Notes: generated from the letters alone by a model not told the origin. 30,109 bases of DNA from CAZABS01 sp964483635 (GCA_964483635.1 CAZABS010000007.1:1-30109); one strand, 5' to 3'. Counted from the stretch's first letter, positions 1 through 6,806 are shown. Made by a program: numbers and translations.

Positions 1-9
1 ATGACTCAT
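1..9 (-). CDS. start of a further small ORF, cut by the window edge
   Basis: Only the first three codons (Met-Ser-His) are inside the window. The ATG overlaps the TGA stop of the preceding 53-residue ORF in an ATGA arrangement, and an AGGAGGA ribosome binding site lies about seven bases upstream of it, inside that ORF. This suggests a translationally coupled third small gene after yidD. Nothing can be said of its product. Confidence 0.4.
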
Positions 10-167
10 TGCTGTGCTCCTCCTTGGTTTTGACAGCGATGACCGCAAGCTCTGGTGCAGTAAGAGCTTCCCGGTTTGTACGCCTTGCGCGCTACTTGTA
101 TCGACACACGCAGCACCGGTTTGTGCTCTTTGGATGCGAGCTTGGGACAGCGAATCAGTTGTGTCAT
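6..167 (-). CDS. hypothetical 53-residue Cys-containing protein
   Basis: The start at 167 is chosen because its ATG overlaps the TGA of the upstream 74-residue ORF (ATGA), a common coupling arrangement. The product is small and basic, with Cys residues near the start (IRCPK) and a cluster near the end (YCTRACGHRC), which could bind a metal but match no family I recognise. It begins no more than one base after the upstream ORF ends and itself overlaps the next ATG at position 9. The region is richer in G+C than the core genes. The call rests on the coupled architecture and the downstream ribosome binding site rather than on homology; a spurious ORF is possible. Confidence 0.5.
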   Translation of the reverse strand: MTQLIRCPKLASKEHKPVLRVSIQVARKAYKPGSSYCTRACGHRCQNQGGAQQ

Positions 168-388
168 GCTTCTGTACCTTTCTGGAAAAGACATTTTCCA
201 TGACAAAGTTGGCAAGCCATTGCAGACGGATCGTAATTCACCCGAGCTGCTTCTGGGGTAACCGGTGGGTGCACGATGTGATGTTTTCCATCATGATCTA
301 CCGAATACAGCAACAAATGCTGACAGTGTGGTATAAGAGTAGGCGTCCCTCCATTTGAAGGAATGGAGCCGCCCTCTGTTTCTGACAT
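164..388 (-). CDS. hypothetical 74-residue protein with CxxCxxxC motif
   Basis: The start at 388 is preferred over an in-frame ATG six bases upstream because GAGGAG sits exactly six bases before it, while the earlier ATG abuts the GAGGAG. The protein begins MSETEGG and has a His-rich middle (HDGKHHIVHPP) and a C-terminal CQLCHGKC motif that could bind a metal or be redox active. I do not recognise the family. It starts 22 bases after the yidD stop on the same strand and is followed by another small ORF in an ATGA overlap, so it is probably cotranscribed with yidD. The linkage need not be functional. Confidence 0.55.
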   Translation of the reverse strand: MSETEGGSIPSNGGTPTLIPHCQHLLLYSVDHDGKHHIVHPPVTPEAARVNYDPSAMACQLCHGKCLFQKGTEA

Positions 389-410
389 TTCCATCTCCTC
401 GATTGTAAAG

Positions 411-653
411 TTACTCGTCGGGGACAGGGTCAACCCCGCCCTCGTTCCATGGATGACAGCGAAGGATCCGCATGAGACCCATCCAGCCTCCTCGGAGAAC
501 GCCAAACCGCTTGACGGCTTGGTAGGTGTACTCTGAGCAAGTAGGATAAAAACGACAGAACCTTTCGGATACAAAGTATCCCAGAAGACCATGATTCAGT
601 GAAAGTGTCTTTTGATACAAGCGTATGAGACCGAGCACCGATCGTTTGAACAT
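411..653 (-). CDS. yidD: YidD, membrane protein insertion efficiency factor
   Basis: The 80-residue product has the hallmarks of the YidD family: an N-terminal amphipathic segment (LGLIRLYQKTLS), the CRFYPTCSEYTYQAV block and the closing RCHPWNEGG-DPVP signature. YidD is a small membrane-associated protein thought to help YidC insert inner-membrane proteins. In many bacteria the order is rpmH-rnpA-yidD-yidC; here neither rpmH nor rnpA is upstream, where the divergent corA-like gene lies instead, and small unrecognised ORFs follow rather than yidC within the visible stretch. A GGGAG lies about 12 bases before the ATG, a loose spacing for a ribosome binding site. The length is typical for the family. 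Confidence 0.93.
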   Translation of the reverse strand: MFKRSVLGLIRLYQKTLSLNHGLLGYFVSERFCRFYPTCSEYTYQAVKRFGVLRGGWMGLMRILRCHPWNEGGVDPVPDE

Positions 654-682
654 AGTGCGAGCTTACTCCCGAAAGGAGACTT

Positions 683-711
683 TTGTCAATGCGATTTTCC
701 ACTGCTATAAT
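683..711 (+). promoter_or_regulatory. sigma70-type promoter of the corA-like gene
   Basis: TTGTCA at 683-688 and a perfect TATAAT at 706-711 are separated by 17 bases. The expected transcription start is near 718, leaving a leader of roughly 12 bases before the ATG at 730 with no room for a normal ribosome binding site. This also rules out the longer open frame that starts at 625. Confidence 0.8.
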
Positions 712-729
712 AAGAAAAAAGAAACACCA

Positions 730-1638
730 ATGCATATTTTGAAACACGGGCGACTTACCTGGATTGATTTCGATCGACCAGGAGCGGAGGATGTCGCTTA
801 TCTTCATGAGAATTTCAACATCCATCCCCTCGTCATTGAAGAGTTCATCACGCCCACCTATCAACCCAAGGTACTCCAATACGAGAATTGCCTCTTTTTT
901 TCAATCCACATTCCCCTCTTTGACGTGAAAGAGCGTACAACGTACGCTGGGGAACTCGATATTATCCTCACGGGAGACCATCTTATCACCTCCCACCGCT
1001 TTCCTATTTATCAGATTCATAAATTCTTTGAAGAGCTTTCTCACAGCGAAGGAAAACGGCGGGTCTACATGGAAGAAACTCCGGCTCATCTTCTCCATCA
1101 TCTCCTCGAAATTCTCCTGAGCTCCTGCTTTCCTCGCCTCAATCACATCGCCGAAAAACTCGATGTCATCGAATCTCAAGTATTCGCAGGAAAAGAAAAG
1201 GAGATGGTGGCTGAGATCTCAGTAGTAAAACGAGATATTCTCAATTTTCGGCGTACCCTCAAACCACAGCGACATATCATTGAATCCCTCGTGACGAACG
1301 ATCACCCCTATATTCCTCATTCGCTCAAGCTGTATTACCAAGATCTTATTGGGACGAATATTCGGCTCTGGAATCTCCTCGAGAGTCACAAGGAAACCAT
1401 TGAAGCTCTCGAGGATACCAATAATTCTCTCCTTTCGAACAAGCTGAACCAAACGATGAAAGTACTCACCATTTTCAATGCCGTACTTTTACCCCTTACC
1501 GTCTATTCAAATGTGATGTCAATGAATACCCACATCCCTTTTGCCACCAATGGCAACGGGTTTTTCTTACACCTCACGTTCATGATGCTAACCGCTCTTG
1601 CAACTATTTCCCTTTTCCGCTGGCGAAAATGGCTCTAG
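730..1638 (+). CDS. corA: CorA-family divalent cation transporter (variant signature)
   Basis: CorA proteins are homopentameric inner-membrane channels for Mg2+ or Co2+, with a large cytoplasmic N-terminal domain and two C-terminal transmembrane helices. This 302-residue product fits: a soluble alpha/beta region (HPLVIEEFITP, LITSH), long helical stretches, then two hydrophobic segments at about 245-267 and 275-298 and a basic tail (RWRKWL). The loop after the first helix reads MSMN where the family normally has YGMN, so the Gly of the ion-selectivity GMN motif is replaced by Ser. ATG 730 is used because it follows the promoter at 683-711. The gene looks monocistronic, with its own terminator at 1666-1689. 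Assignment to the superfamily is firm; the ion is unknown. Confidence 0.88.
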   Translation: MHILKHGRLTWIDFDRPGAEDVAYLHENFNIHPLVIEEFITPTYQPKVLQYENCLFFSIHIPLFDVKERTTYAGELDIILTGDHLITSHRFPIYQIHKFFEELSHSEGKRRVYMEETPAHLLHHLLEILLSSCFPRLNHIAEKLDVIESQVFAGKEKEMVAEISVVKRDILNFRRTLKPQRHIIESLVTNDHPYIPHSLKLYYQDLIGTNIRLWNLLESHKETIEALEDTNNSLLSNKLNQTMKVLTIFNAVLLPLTVYSNVMSMNTHIPFATNGNGFFLHLTFMMLTALATISLFRWRKWL

Positions 1639-1665
1639 CAAAAGTGTAGAGAATGAGGAATAATG

Positions 1666-1689
1666 AATCAGGAGGAATCCTGATTTTTT
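1666..1689 (+). terminator. rho-independent terminator after the corA-like gene
   Basis: An 8-bp stem, AATCAGGA / TCCTGATT, closes a GGAA tetraloop and runs directly into a T tract. It lies 28 bases after the corA-like stop and about 20 bases before the cysS start. Confidence 0.85.
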
Positions 1690-1709
1690 AGTCTTTATTG
1701 TGTACCGCT

Positions 1710-3128
1710 ATGCTGTCACTCTACAACACCCTCACCAAACAGAAAGAGGTATTTACCCCACTCTCCCCCGGCACAGTGCTGATGTACACCTGTGGTCCAA
1801 CGGTGTACGACTATATTCATATCGGAAATCTCCGGTCATATATCACGGCTGATACGTTGCGACGCGTACTCACCCAAACTGGGCTTCTGGTTCATCTGGT
1901 GAAAAATATCACCGACGTTGGGCACCTCACCGCCGATGATCTCGCCCAAGGCGACAGTGGCGAGGACAAAATTGAAAAGAAGGCTCGAGCAGAAAAAAAG
2001 ACTCCCGAAGAAATCATCGCATTTTTCACGGACTACTTTTTCAAGACAGAAGCCGCCATGAATATTCTCCCGGCTGAGAAAAATCCGCGGGCTACCGAGT
2101 CAATCTCGGGCATGATCTCTCTCATCGAAAAACTCATCGCCTCTGGACACGCCTACGCGATACATGGCAATGTTTTTTTTGATGTCACAAGTTTTGCAGC
2201 CTACGGCAAACTCTCAGGAAATACGCTCGATAAACTCAAAGTCGGTGCCCGTCTCGAAGAACATCCTGACAAAAAAAATCCATGGGACTTTGCGCTCTGG
2301 CTCAAGGCTCCCGAAGGACACCTCATGCACTGGCCATCCCCGTGGAGCGAAGGCTACCCGGGTTGGCATATTGAGTGTTCGGCGATGAGTCTCGCGGCTC
2401 TCGGAACAACGCTCGATATTCACACCGGTGGAGAAGACAATATTTTCCCGCATCACGAAGCAGAAATTGCCCAGAGCGAATGTGCCAATGAAGCACTCTT
2501 TGTTCGGTACTGGCTGCATACCCGCCACCTCCTCGTTAACGGAGAAAAAATGTCCAAATCCAAAGGAAATTTTTACAAACTCGAAGATATCATCGAGAAA
2601 GGTTTTTCGCCCATGGATCTCCGGATGCTCTTCCTTGGGGCTCACTATCGAAGTCAAATGAATTTCACTTGGGAAGCCCTGGAGCAAGCCAAGAAAAATA
2701 GAGAAACGCTTTTTACTGTCCTCGATCGTCTGCACGATTTTTCTGAGGGCACACAAAACCCAACTAGCTTTGATGGAAACGCTTCTTTGGCTCGAATTCT
2801 TGATGCGCTCCAAGACGACCTGAATGTCCCCGAAGCACTTGCAGAGACCCTTGAATTAGCAAAGAAAGTAAATACGGCTCTCGATAGTCATGAACCCATT
2901 CGGACAAGCGCTCTCCGGCATACATTTGAAACTATCCTATTTGATGCGTTCGGACTTATCCAGGAGAAAACTGAGATTCCGATCGATGTTCGTGAGCTTG
3001 CAGAGAAACGAGAAACCGCCAGAACCAAGAGAGATTTTGCTACCTCAGATGAACTCCGCATGAAAATTGAAGCATTGGGATTCTTCGTAGAAGATGTTCC
3101 CGGAGGTTTTCGATTGAAGAAGAAATAA
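1710..3128 (+). CDS. cysS: cysteinyl-tRNA synthetase
   Basis: This class I synthetase charges tRNA-Cys with cysteine in the cytoplasm. The 472-residue product carries the zinc-binding and substrate motif YTCGPTVYD at about 26-34, the HIGH-class motif HIGN at 37-40, the family WHIECSAMS and GGEDNIFPHHEAEIAQSE blocks with zinc-ligand Cys and His, and KMSKS at 280-284. The length is close to the family norm of about 460. The frame extends upstream to a TTG at 1698, but ATG 1710 gives the expected N-terminus (MLSLYNTLT). No Shine-Dalgarno sequence is visible. It lies just after the corA terminator and ends facing the minus-strand gene at 3177. Confidence 0.97.
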   Translation: MLSLYNTLTKQKEVFTPLSPGTVLMYTCGPTVYDYIHIGNLRSYITADTLRRVLTQTGLLVHLVKNITDVGHLTADDLAQGDSGEDKIEKKARAEKKTPEEIIAFFTDYFFKTEAAMNILPAEKNPRATESISGMISLIEKLIASGHAYAIHGNVFFDVTSFAAYGKLSGNTLDKLKVGARLEEHPDKKNPWDFALWLKAPEGHLMHWPSPWSEGYPGWHIECSAMSLAALGTTLDIHTGGEDNIFPHHEAEIAQSECANEALFVRYWLHTRHLLVNGEKMSKSKGNFYKLEDIIEKGFSPMDLRMLFLGAHYRSQMNFTWEALEQAKKNRETLFTVLDRLHDFSEGTQNPTSFDGNASLARILDALQDDLNVPEALAETLELAKKVNTALDSHEPIRTSALRHTFETILFDAFGLIQEKTEIPIDVRELAEKRETARTKRDFATSDELRMKIEALGFFVEDVPGGFRLKKK

Positions 3129-3140
3129 GAAAGAAACGAA

Positions 3141-3178
3141 AACGAGCTATCGATAGTTGTTCTTATCGATAGCTCGTT
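3141..3178 (-). terminator. strong hairpin terminator between convergent genes
   Basis: A perfect 15-bp stem (arms at 3141-3155 and 3164-3178) encloses an 8-base loop. Read on the minus strand it is followed by a T-rich stretch (TTTTCGTTTC), so it best serves the minus-strand gene, whose TAA stop lies inside the hairpin arm. On the plus strand it may also stop cysS transcripts, but there is no T tract on that side. Confidence 0.8.
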
Positions 3179-3731
3179 AGCTCACTTCCACCACCAGGGC
3201 GCTGCGACCTTTCTTCCAGCCGTGCTCGCCATGGTCGGTGAGCAGCGTTGCCCGAGGATGAAGCGCGATGCGCTCCACCTTCCTGGGTTTGAGTTTCCGC
3301 TTCACGTACGAGCAGAAACTCTCACTGGGCTCAGTTGGCAAAGGGAGGAGGTAGAGCACTCCTTCTCCGCCAATAACTTGCTCTGACCAGGCGCGAAGCT
3401 TGGTCTGACGGGGGAAGGCAACATCCGTCACCGGTGCCGTATAGCCAGCATTCGGCTTTTTGCCATGACGGATCTTCCATTGGCGAATCAGCGCAAAATC
3501 CGTCACCAGCTTGGGAGAAAATTCGAATACAAAAACTCCCAAGTCAAGTGAATCTGGCATCCTGAGCCACGACGGCTGAGGTGACGGTTTCCTGATTGGC
3601 CAATATTCCTCGACCAACACCCGTTCGTCAGCCGATGCTCTGGACAATAAGACATCCAAATCATCAGCTAACGCTGGGGTAAAATCCTCGAGGCGAGCGC
3701 CACCGAGGAAAGGCTCGGTATGCGCGTTCAC
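3177..3731 (-). CDS. hypothetical 184-residue protein, accessory cassette
   Basis: I do not recognise this protein. It starts at a GTG (3731) preceded by AGGTGG, and has a strong promoter 30 bases upstream and a hairpin terminator overlapping its stop codon, so it is a self-contained unit. The sequence appears soluble, with no membrane segment or signal peptide, an acidic N-terminal third and a basic C-terminal third (KRKLKPRKVER). It sits convergent to cysS and divergent from dnaB. Composition is visibly richer in G+C than the flanking housekeeping genes, which suggests a separate origin. Reality of the gene is well supported by its signals; function is unknown. Confidence 0.75.
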   Translation of the reverse strand: MNAHTEPFLGGARLEDFTPALADDLDVLLSRASADERVLVEEYWPIRKPSPQPSWLRMPDSLDLGVFVFEFSPKLVTDFALIRQWKIRHGKKPNAGYTAPVTDVAFPRQTKLRAWSEQVIGGEGVLYLLPLPTEPSESFCSYVKRKLKPRKVERIALHPRATLLTDHGEHGWKKGRSALVVEVS

Positions 3732-3760
3732 AATCCACCTCTTTTGTTAAGGGAATGATA

Positions 3761-3789
3761 AGTATAGTATAAAACACTGTTTCTGTCAA
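3761..3789 (-). promoter_or_regulatory. consensus sigma70-type promoter of the 184-residue ORF
   Basis: On the minus strand, TTGACA (3784-3789) is a perfect -35 and TATACT (3761-3766) matches the -10 at five of six positions, with 17 bases between them. It points to the GTG start at 3731. Confidence 0.85.
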
Positions 3790-3796
3790 TACAAGC

Positions 3797-3825
3797 TCGC
3801 CATATCAAGAGCCGGGAGGTATAAT
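3797..3825 (+). promoter_or_regulatory. probable promoter of dnaB giving a leaderless or near-leaderless mRNA
   Basis: TCGCCA (3797-3802, four of six matches) and TATAAT (3820-3825) are 17 bases apart. The predicted transcription start is at about 3832, essentially at the ATG at 3833. The competing reading treats the overlapping GGAGG (3815-3819) as a ribosome binding site for the ATG at 3824; the two readings exclude each other. Confidence 0.55.
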
Positions 3826-3832
3826 GTCATTT

Positions 3833-5197
3833 ATGGCTACAAATAAAGCAACTGAACACTTGCGGGTTCCCCCGCACAATATTGAAGCTGAGCAGTCCGT
3901 GCTCGGCTCTCTTATGCTTGATAAAGATGCCATCATCCGAGTAGCAGATCTCGTTAAGGTGGGTGATTTCTATAAGGATGACCACAACCGCATCTATGAA
4001 GCCATGCTGGCACTCTATGATGAGCGTGAACCTATCGATGTCCTCTCACTCGCCAACCGCCTCGAAGAACGCGGACTCCTCGATCGCGTGGGTGGATCGG
4101 GTTACCTTGCTTCACTCGTGAATTCGGTTCCTACCGCTTCAAACATCGTTCACTATGCCAAGCTCGTCCAAAAGAAAGCTCTCCTTCGGCGTTTGATAGC
4201 TTCAGCTACGGAAATCGTCGAGATGGGATATACCGATGGTGAGGACGTCCAAGCAGTGCTCGATGACGCTGAACAGAAAATTTTTCAAGTTTCACAGAAG
4301 TACATCCAGCAAGATTTTGTACCCATCAAATCAATTTTGGAAGTAGCCTTCGAACGTATCGATGAACTCCACAAGAGTGATCAAACCATGCGAGGCGTCC
4401 CGACACATTTCGCTGATCTCGACAATCTCCTCGCTGGCCTTCAAAAATCCGATCTCGTCATTCTCGCCGCCCGTCCATCAATTGGAAAGACTTCCCTTGC
4501 TCTTGATATCGCTCGCCAAGTGGGCGTCTATGCCAAGATTCCCGTTGGAGTGTTCTCTCTTGAAATGTCCGCCGATCAACTCATCGATCGTATGCTTTCC
4601 GCTCAGGCGGGCGTTGACTTGTGGCGACTGCGCACAGGAAAACTCCGAAGTGAGGGTACCGGTAATGATTTTGAAAAAATATCTGATGCGATGGGTATAC
4701 TCTCCGAAGCACCTATCTATATTGATGACACCGGCAGCCTCAATATCATGGAAATGCGTACCATGGCGAGGCGACTCCAGGCCGAACACAATCTCGGACT
4801 TATCATCATCGACTACCTCCAGCTCATGGAAGGTCGATCTCGTTCGGGCGATAATCGCGTCCAAGAAATATCAGAGATTTCTCGTGGCCTCAAACAACTC
4901 GCGCGCGAACTCAATATTCCCGTGATAGCTCTCTCACAACTCTCTCGTGCGGTTGAGTCGCGTCCTGACCAAAAACCGAAACTCTCTGACCTACGCGAAT
5001 CTGGCTCCATCGAGCAAGATGCCGACGTGGTGATGTTCCTTTACCGCGAAGATCGAGTGAAGCAGGATTCGCCCAATAAAAATATCGTCGAAATTATTGT
5101 TGCAAAACACAGAAATGGTCCCGTGGGATCGGTTCAGCTCTACTTTGAAGAAAATTCTACAACCTTTAAATCACTCGAAAAAGCTCATACTGAGTAA
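3833..5197 (+). CDS. dnaB: replicative DNA helicase DnaB
   Basis: DnaB is the hexameric 5'-3' helicase that unwinds the replication fork and loads with primase. The product (454 residues from ATG 3833) has the N-terminal DnaB domain (RVPPHNIEAEQSVLGSLMLD), the linker helix region, and a RecA-like C-terminal domain with Walker A RPSIGKTS (GKTS at 218-221), SLEMSADQL, Walker B-like LIIIDYLQLM, and the H4 motif region ending SQLSRAVESRPDQKPKLSDLRESGSIEQDAD. No intein interrupts it. Start choice is open between 3824 and 3833; the upstream TATAAT favours 3833. recR follows on the same strand after a short gap that holds its own promoter. Confidence 0.97.
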   Translation: MATNKATEHLRVPPHNIEAEQSVLGSLMLDKDAIIRVADLVKVGDFYKDDHNRIYEAMLALYDEREPIDVLSLANRLEERGLLDRVGGSGYLASLVNSVPTASNIVHYAKLVQKKALLRRLIASATEIVEMGYTDGEDVQAVLDDAEQKIFQVSQKYIQQDFVPIKSILEVAFERIDELHKSDQTMRGVPTHFADLDNLLAGLQKSDLVILAARPSIGKTSLALDIARQVGVYAKIPVGVFSLEMSADQLIDRMLSAQAGVDLWRLRTGKLRSEGTGNDFEKISDAMGILSEAPIYIDDTGSLNIMEMRTMARRLQAEHNLGLIIIDYLQLMEGRSRSGDNRVQEISEISRGLKQLARELNIPVIALSQLSRAVESRPDQKPKLSDLRESGSIEQDADVVMFLYREDRVKQDSPNKNIVEIIVAKHRNGPVGSVQLYFEENSTTFKSLEKAHTE

Positions 5198-5200
5198 CCA

Positions 5201-5230
5201 TTGCAGAGCAATTTTTTCTTTTGATATTAT
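5201..5230 (+). promoter_or_regulatory. probable promoter of recR
   Basis: TTGCAG (5201-5206) and TATTAT (5225-5230) are 18 bases apart, immediately after the dnaB stop. The predicted start is near 5237, so the recR leader would be only about 4-10 bases. Confidence 0.55.
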
Positions 5231-5240
5231 CTTTTTTGAG

Positions 5241-5843
5241 ATGGTTATGCATTACCCACGCGCGTTCCAAAATCTCATCGCACATTTCTCCTCTCTCCCC
5301 TCCATAGGACCAAAAATGGCTGAGCGCCTCGTACTCTACCTCTTCAAACAAGACGAAGCGAAACTCGTAGCTTTTGCTGAGGCACTCGAGAGTATGAAAC
5401 ATCTCTCAACCTGTAAGCAATGCTTTCATATCGCCGAGGGTGATCTCTGTGAGTTTTGTCAGGATACACATCGAGATCAAACCCTCCTCTGCGTCGTTGA
5501 GGAACCCATGGATGTAATTGCCATCGAGCGTACCGGGAGTTTCCGTGGCCTCTACCATGTTCTTGGGGGGACGCTTGATCCAGGGAAATCTGAACACGGT
5601 ACCGAACTTCACCTCTCCGAGCTCGTCACTCGAGTACAACAGGGGGGTCTCCGCGAAGTGATTCTCGCCACTAATCCAACCACCGAAGGCGACCTGACCG
5701 CACTCTATCTCAAAACAAAACTCAAAGACACTGACGTGCGAGTAACCCGCATCGCCAGGGGTCTCTCGACGGGTGGCGATATTGAATACGTCGACGAAGT
5801 GACTCTCACCTCATCCTTGACAAATCGTCAAGAATTGGTATAA
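5241..5843 (+). CDS. recR: recombination mediator protein RecR
   Basis: RecR acts with RecO (and RecF) to load RecA onto SSB-coated single-stranded DNA. The 200-residue product has the expected layout: a helix-hairpin-helix (LPSIGPKMAERL), a C4 zinc finger (CKQCFHIAEGDLCEFC), and a Toprim domain (VVEEPMDVIAIERTGSFRGLYHVLGG) ending in the GLSTGGDIEYVDEVTL signature. ATG 5241 and ATG 5247 are both in frame. Both lie just after a predicted promoter, and neither has a clear Shine-Dalgarno sequence. The frame is open much further upstream inside dnaB, but that part does not look like RecR. The 3' end overlaps a promoter for the following small ORFs. Confidence 0.96.
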   Translation: MVMHYPRAFQNLIAHFSSLPSIGPKMAERLVLYLFKQDEAKLVAFAEALESMKHLSTCKQCFHIAEGDLCEFCQDTHRDQTLLCVVEEPMDVIAIERTGSFRGLYHVLGGTLDPGKSEHGTELHLSELVTRVQQGGLREVILATNPTTEGDLTALYLKTKLKDTDVRVTRIARGLSTGGDIEYVDEVTLTSSLTNRQELV

Positions 5844-5844
5844 T
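5817..5844 (+). promoter_or_regulatory. perfect-consensus promoter for the 5920-6283 small ORFs
   Basis: TTGACA (5817-5822) and TATAAT (5839-5844) are both perfect, with a 16-base spacer. The site lies inside the last codons of recR and shares its stop codon bases. It starts a leader of about 70 bases. Confidence 0.85.
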
Positions 5845-5870
5845 CACATATAAGAAAGTTACCAAGATGA

Positions 5871-5913
5871 GCTCCTCGTGGAGTTTCTTGTTTAATAAAT
5901 GATCAAACAGGAG
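5871..5913 (+). promoter_or_regulatory. leader with anti-Shine-Dalgarno hairpin option
   Basis: CTCCT at 5872-5876 is an exact complement of the AGGAG ribosome binding site at 5909-5913. The same bases can instead form a local hairpin, GCTCC / GGAGT around a TCGT loop (5871-5884). The two pairings exclude each other, so the leader could switch access to the ribosome binding site. A near-identical GCTCC-CGTGGAG motif occurs in the leader at 6807-6818. The short T-rich run after the local hairpin means a weak terminator is another reading. Confidence 0.45.
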
Positions 5914-5919
5914 CGAACC

Positions 5920-6132
5920 GTGAATGATTTTTTCACACCAATGTGGGTGGCTCTTCAGGAAGGAATGCCTCATCGATCTTCGAGTCCCACCACACTCGCA
6001 TCACCTGAGGACGCATTCTTTGAGCGCCACGTGGAGCGAACGCTGCACGGCTGCCAACCACCCCCCAACAGGAGGAAACATGCAAGACCAATCGCAATCC
6101 CCAACAGTTGGACCGACCTGCTCTTCGACTGA
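5920..6132 (+). CDS. hypothetical 70-residue protein
   Basis: The start is a GTG with AGGAG exactly six bases upstream. The product begins VNDFFTPMWVAL and has a Pro/Arg-rich middle (CQPPPNRRKHARP) and a short C-terminal NSWTDLLFD. I recognise no domain. It has a perfect promoter and leader upstream, and its last 53 bases overlap the next small ORF in another frame. An alternative is a 119-residue frame from ATG 5924 running through to 6283, but the spacing from the ribosome binding site is worse and the separate strong site at 6071-6076 argues for two proteins. Confidence 0.5.
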   Translation: MNDFFTPMWVALQEGMPHRSSSPTTLASPEDAFFERHVERTLHGCQPPPNRRKHARPIAIPNSWTDLLFD

Positions 6133-6283
6133 AAACGACAGTCTCATCACGGGCGAAGTGCTGTACGGTGACAGATACAACGACCTCTACCCAGTCGTGG
6201 TGCCACCGCCACAATCGAAACGTTCCAGGCGCCGCGGACGGCAAATCCTCCGCTTCACGGCTGCTGATCTCGCGGCACTCTAG
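6080..6283 (+). CDS. hypothetical 67-residue protein with basic C-terminal stretch
   Basis: ATG 6080 is preceded by AGGAGG with a four-base gap, one of the best ribosome binding sites in the window, although the spacing is short. The product is polar and Ser/Thr/Gln-rich at the N-terminus, then has VVVPPPQSKRSRRRGRQI and ends FTAADLAAL. The Arg/Lys cluster could bind nucleic acid, but no family is recognised. It overlaps the preceding ORF by 53 bases in a different frame, and a strong terminator follows 22 bases after the stop. Confidence 0.6.
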   Translation: MQDQSQSPTVGPTCSSTENDSLITGEVLYGDRYNDLYPVVVPPPQSKRSRRRGRQILRFTAADLAAL

Positions 6284-6305
6284 GCGCGAGCAACCCAAGC
6301 AAGCA

Positions 6306-6336
6306 AAAGCCCGCACAGGAACATCTGGCGGGCTTT
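6306..6336. terminator. bidirectional terminator between the small ORFs and rplU
   Basis: AAAGCCCGC (6306-6314) pairs with GCGGGCTTT (6328-6336), with an inner CAG / CTG extension. On the plus strand it ends the 6080-6283 ORF. On the minus strand it is followed by TTTTGCTT and lies 18 bases after the rplU stop. Confidence 0.85.
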
Positions 6337-6353
6337 GAAATTTCTGAAGACTT

Positions 6354-6659
6354 TTAGGCTGAAATTTTTGTAATTTCTACCTCAGTATAAGTTTGGCGAT
6401 GACCGTAACGAGTGAGTTCGCGCTTCTTGGCTTTGTGCCGAATACCAGTGACTTTTTTCGAGCGGACTTCACCGAGCACTTTTCCTTCAACTACTCCTTT
6501 GAGAATCGGAGCGCCTACCTGTACAGCCGTTTCGTCACCAATGAAAAGAGTCTCAAACTTTACGGTCTTTCCAGATTCTACCTCAAGTTTCTCGATTTTA
6601 ACCGTGTCACCTTGTGAGACTTTGTACTGTTTCCCACCAGTTTGGATTATAGCAATCAT
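6354..6659 (-). CDS. rplU: 50S ribosomal protein L21
   Basis: L21 is a large-subunit protein that binds 23S rRNA. The 101-residue product is full length and shows the family start MIAIIQTGGKQYKVSQGD, the VGAPILKGVVEGKVLGEVRS core and the C-terminal KAKKRELTRYGHRQTYTEVEI. In most bacteria rplU is next to rpmA (L27), but here rpmA lies about 16 kb away on the other strand. It has its own promoter (6685-6713). The only GGAGG is about 18 bases from the ATG, too far to be a normal ribosome binding site. Confidence 0.97.
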   Translation of the reverse strand: MIAIIQTGGKQYKVSQGDTVKIEKLEVESGKTVKFETLFIGDETAVQVGAPILKGVVEGKVLGEVRSKKVTGIRHKAKKRELTRYGHRQTYTEVEITKISA

Positions 6660-6684
6660 AAAAATAGTGTGTAAATACCTCCGT

Positions 6685-6713
6685 ACTGTAGCCTAATTTT
6701 TTAGCTCCGTCAA
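6685..6713 (-). promoter_or_regulatory. sigma70-type promoter of rplU
   Basis: On the minus strand TTGACG (6708-6713) and TACAGT (6685-6690) are separated by 17 bases, pointing at rplU. Confidence 0.7.
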
Positions 6714-6739
6714 GCCCTCGCTGTTCAATCTTTGATCTA

Positions 6740-6768
6740 TTGACAAGGTATTGATTTCAGCGTAGAAT
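6740..6768 (+). promoter_or_regulatory. consensus promoter of the LuxI-like gene
   Basis: TTGACA (6740-6745) is perfect and TAGAAT (6763-6768) matches five of six, with a 17-base spacer. Transcription from about 6775 would give a leader of about 104 bases before the ATG at 6879. It is divergent from the rplU promoter. Confidence 0.85.
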
Positions 6769-6806
6769 TATATGTTATTTAACAACCTTTATGTAGGTGG
6801 TGGTTT

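Noticed and set aside
164..592. The long upstream extension of the 74-residue ORF across yidD
   Set aside because: The part above 394 is antisense-free but out of frame with yidD coding, and the ribosome binding site fits the start at 388.
5924..6283. A single 119-residue ORF covering both small genes
   Set aside because: Its ATG is ten bases from the AGGAG site, while GTG 5920 has ideal spacing and a second strong ribosome binding site exists at 6071-6076. It is kept only as an alternative.
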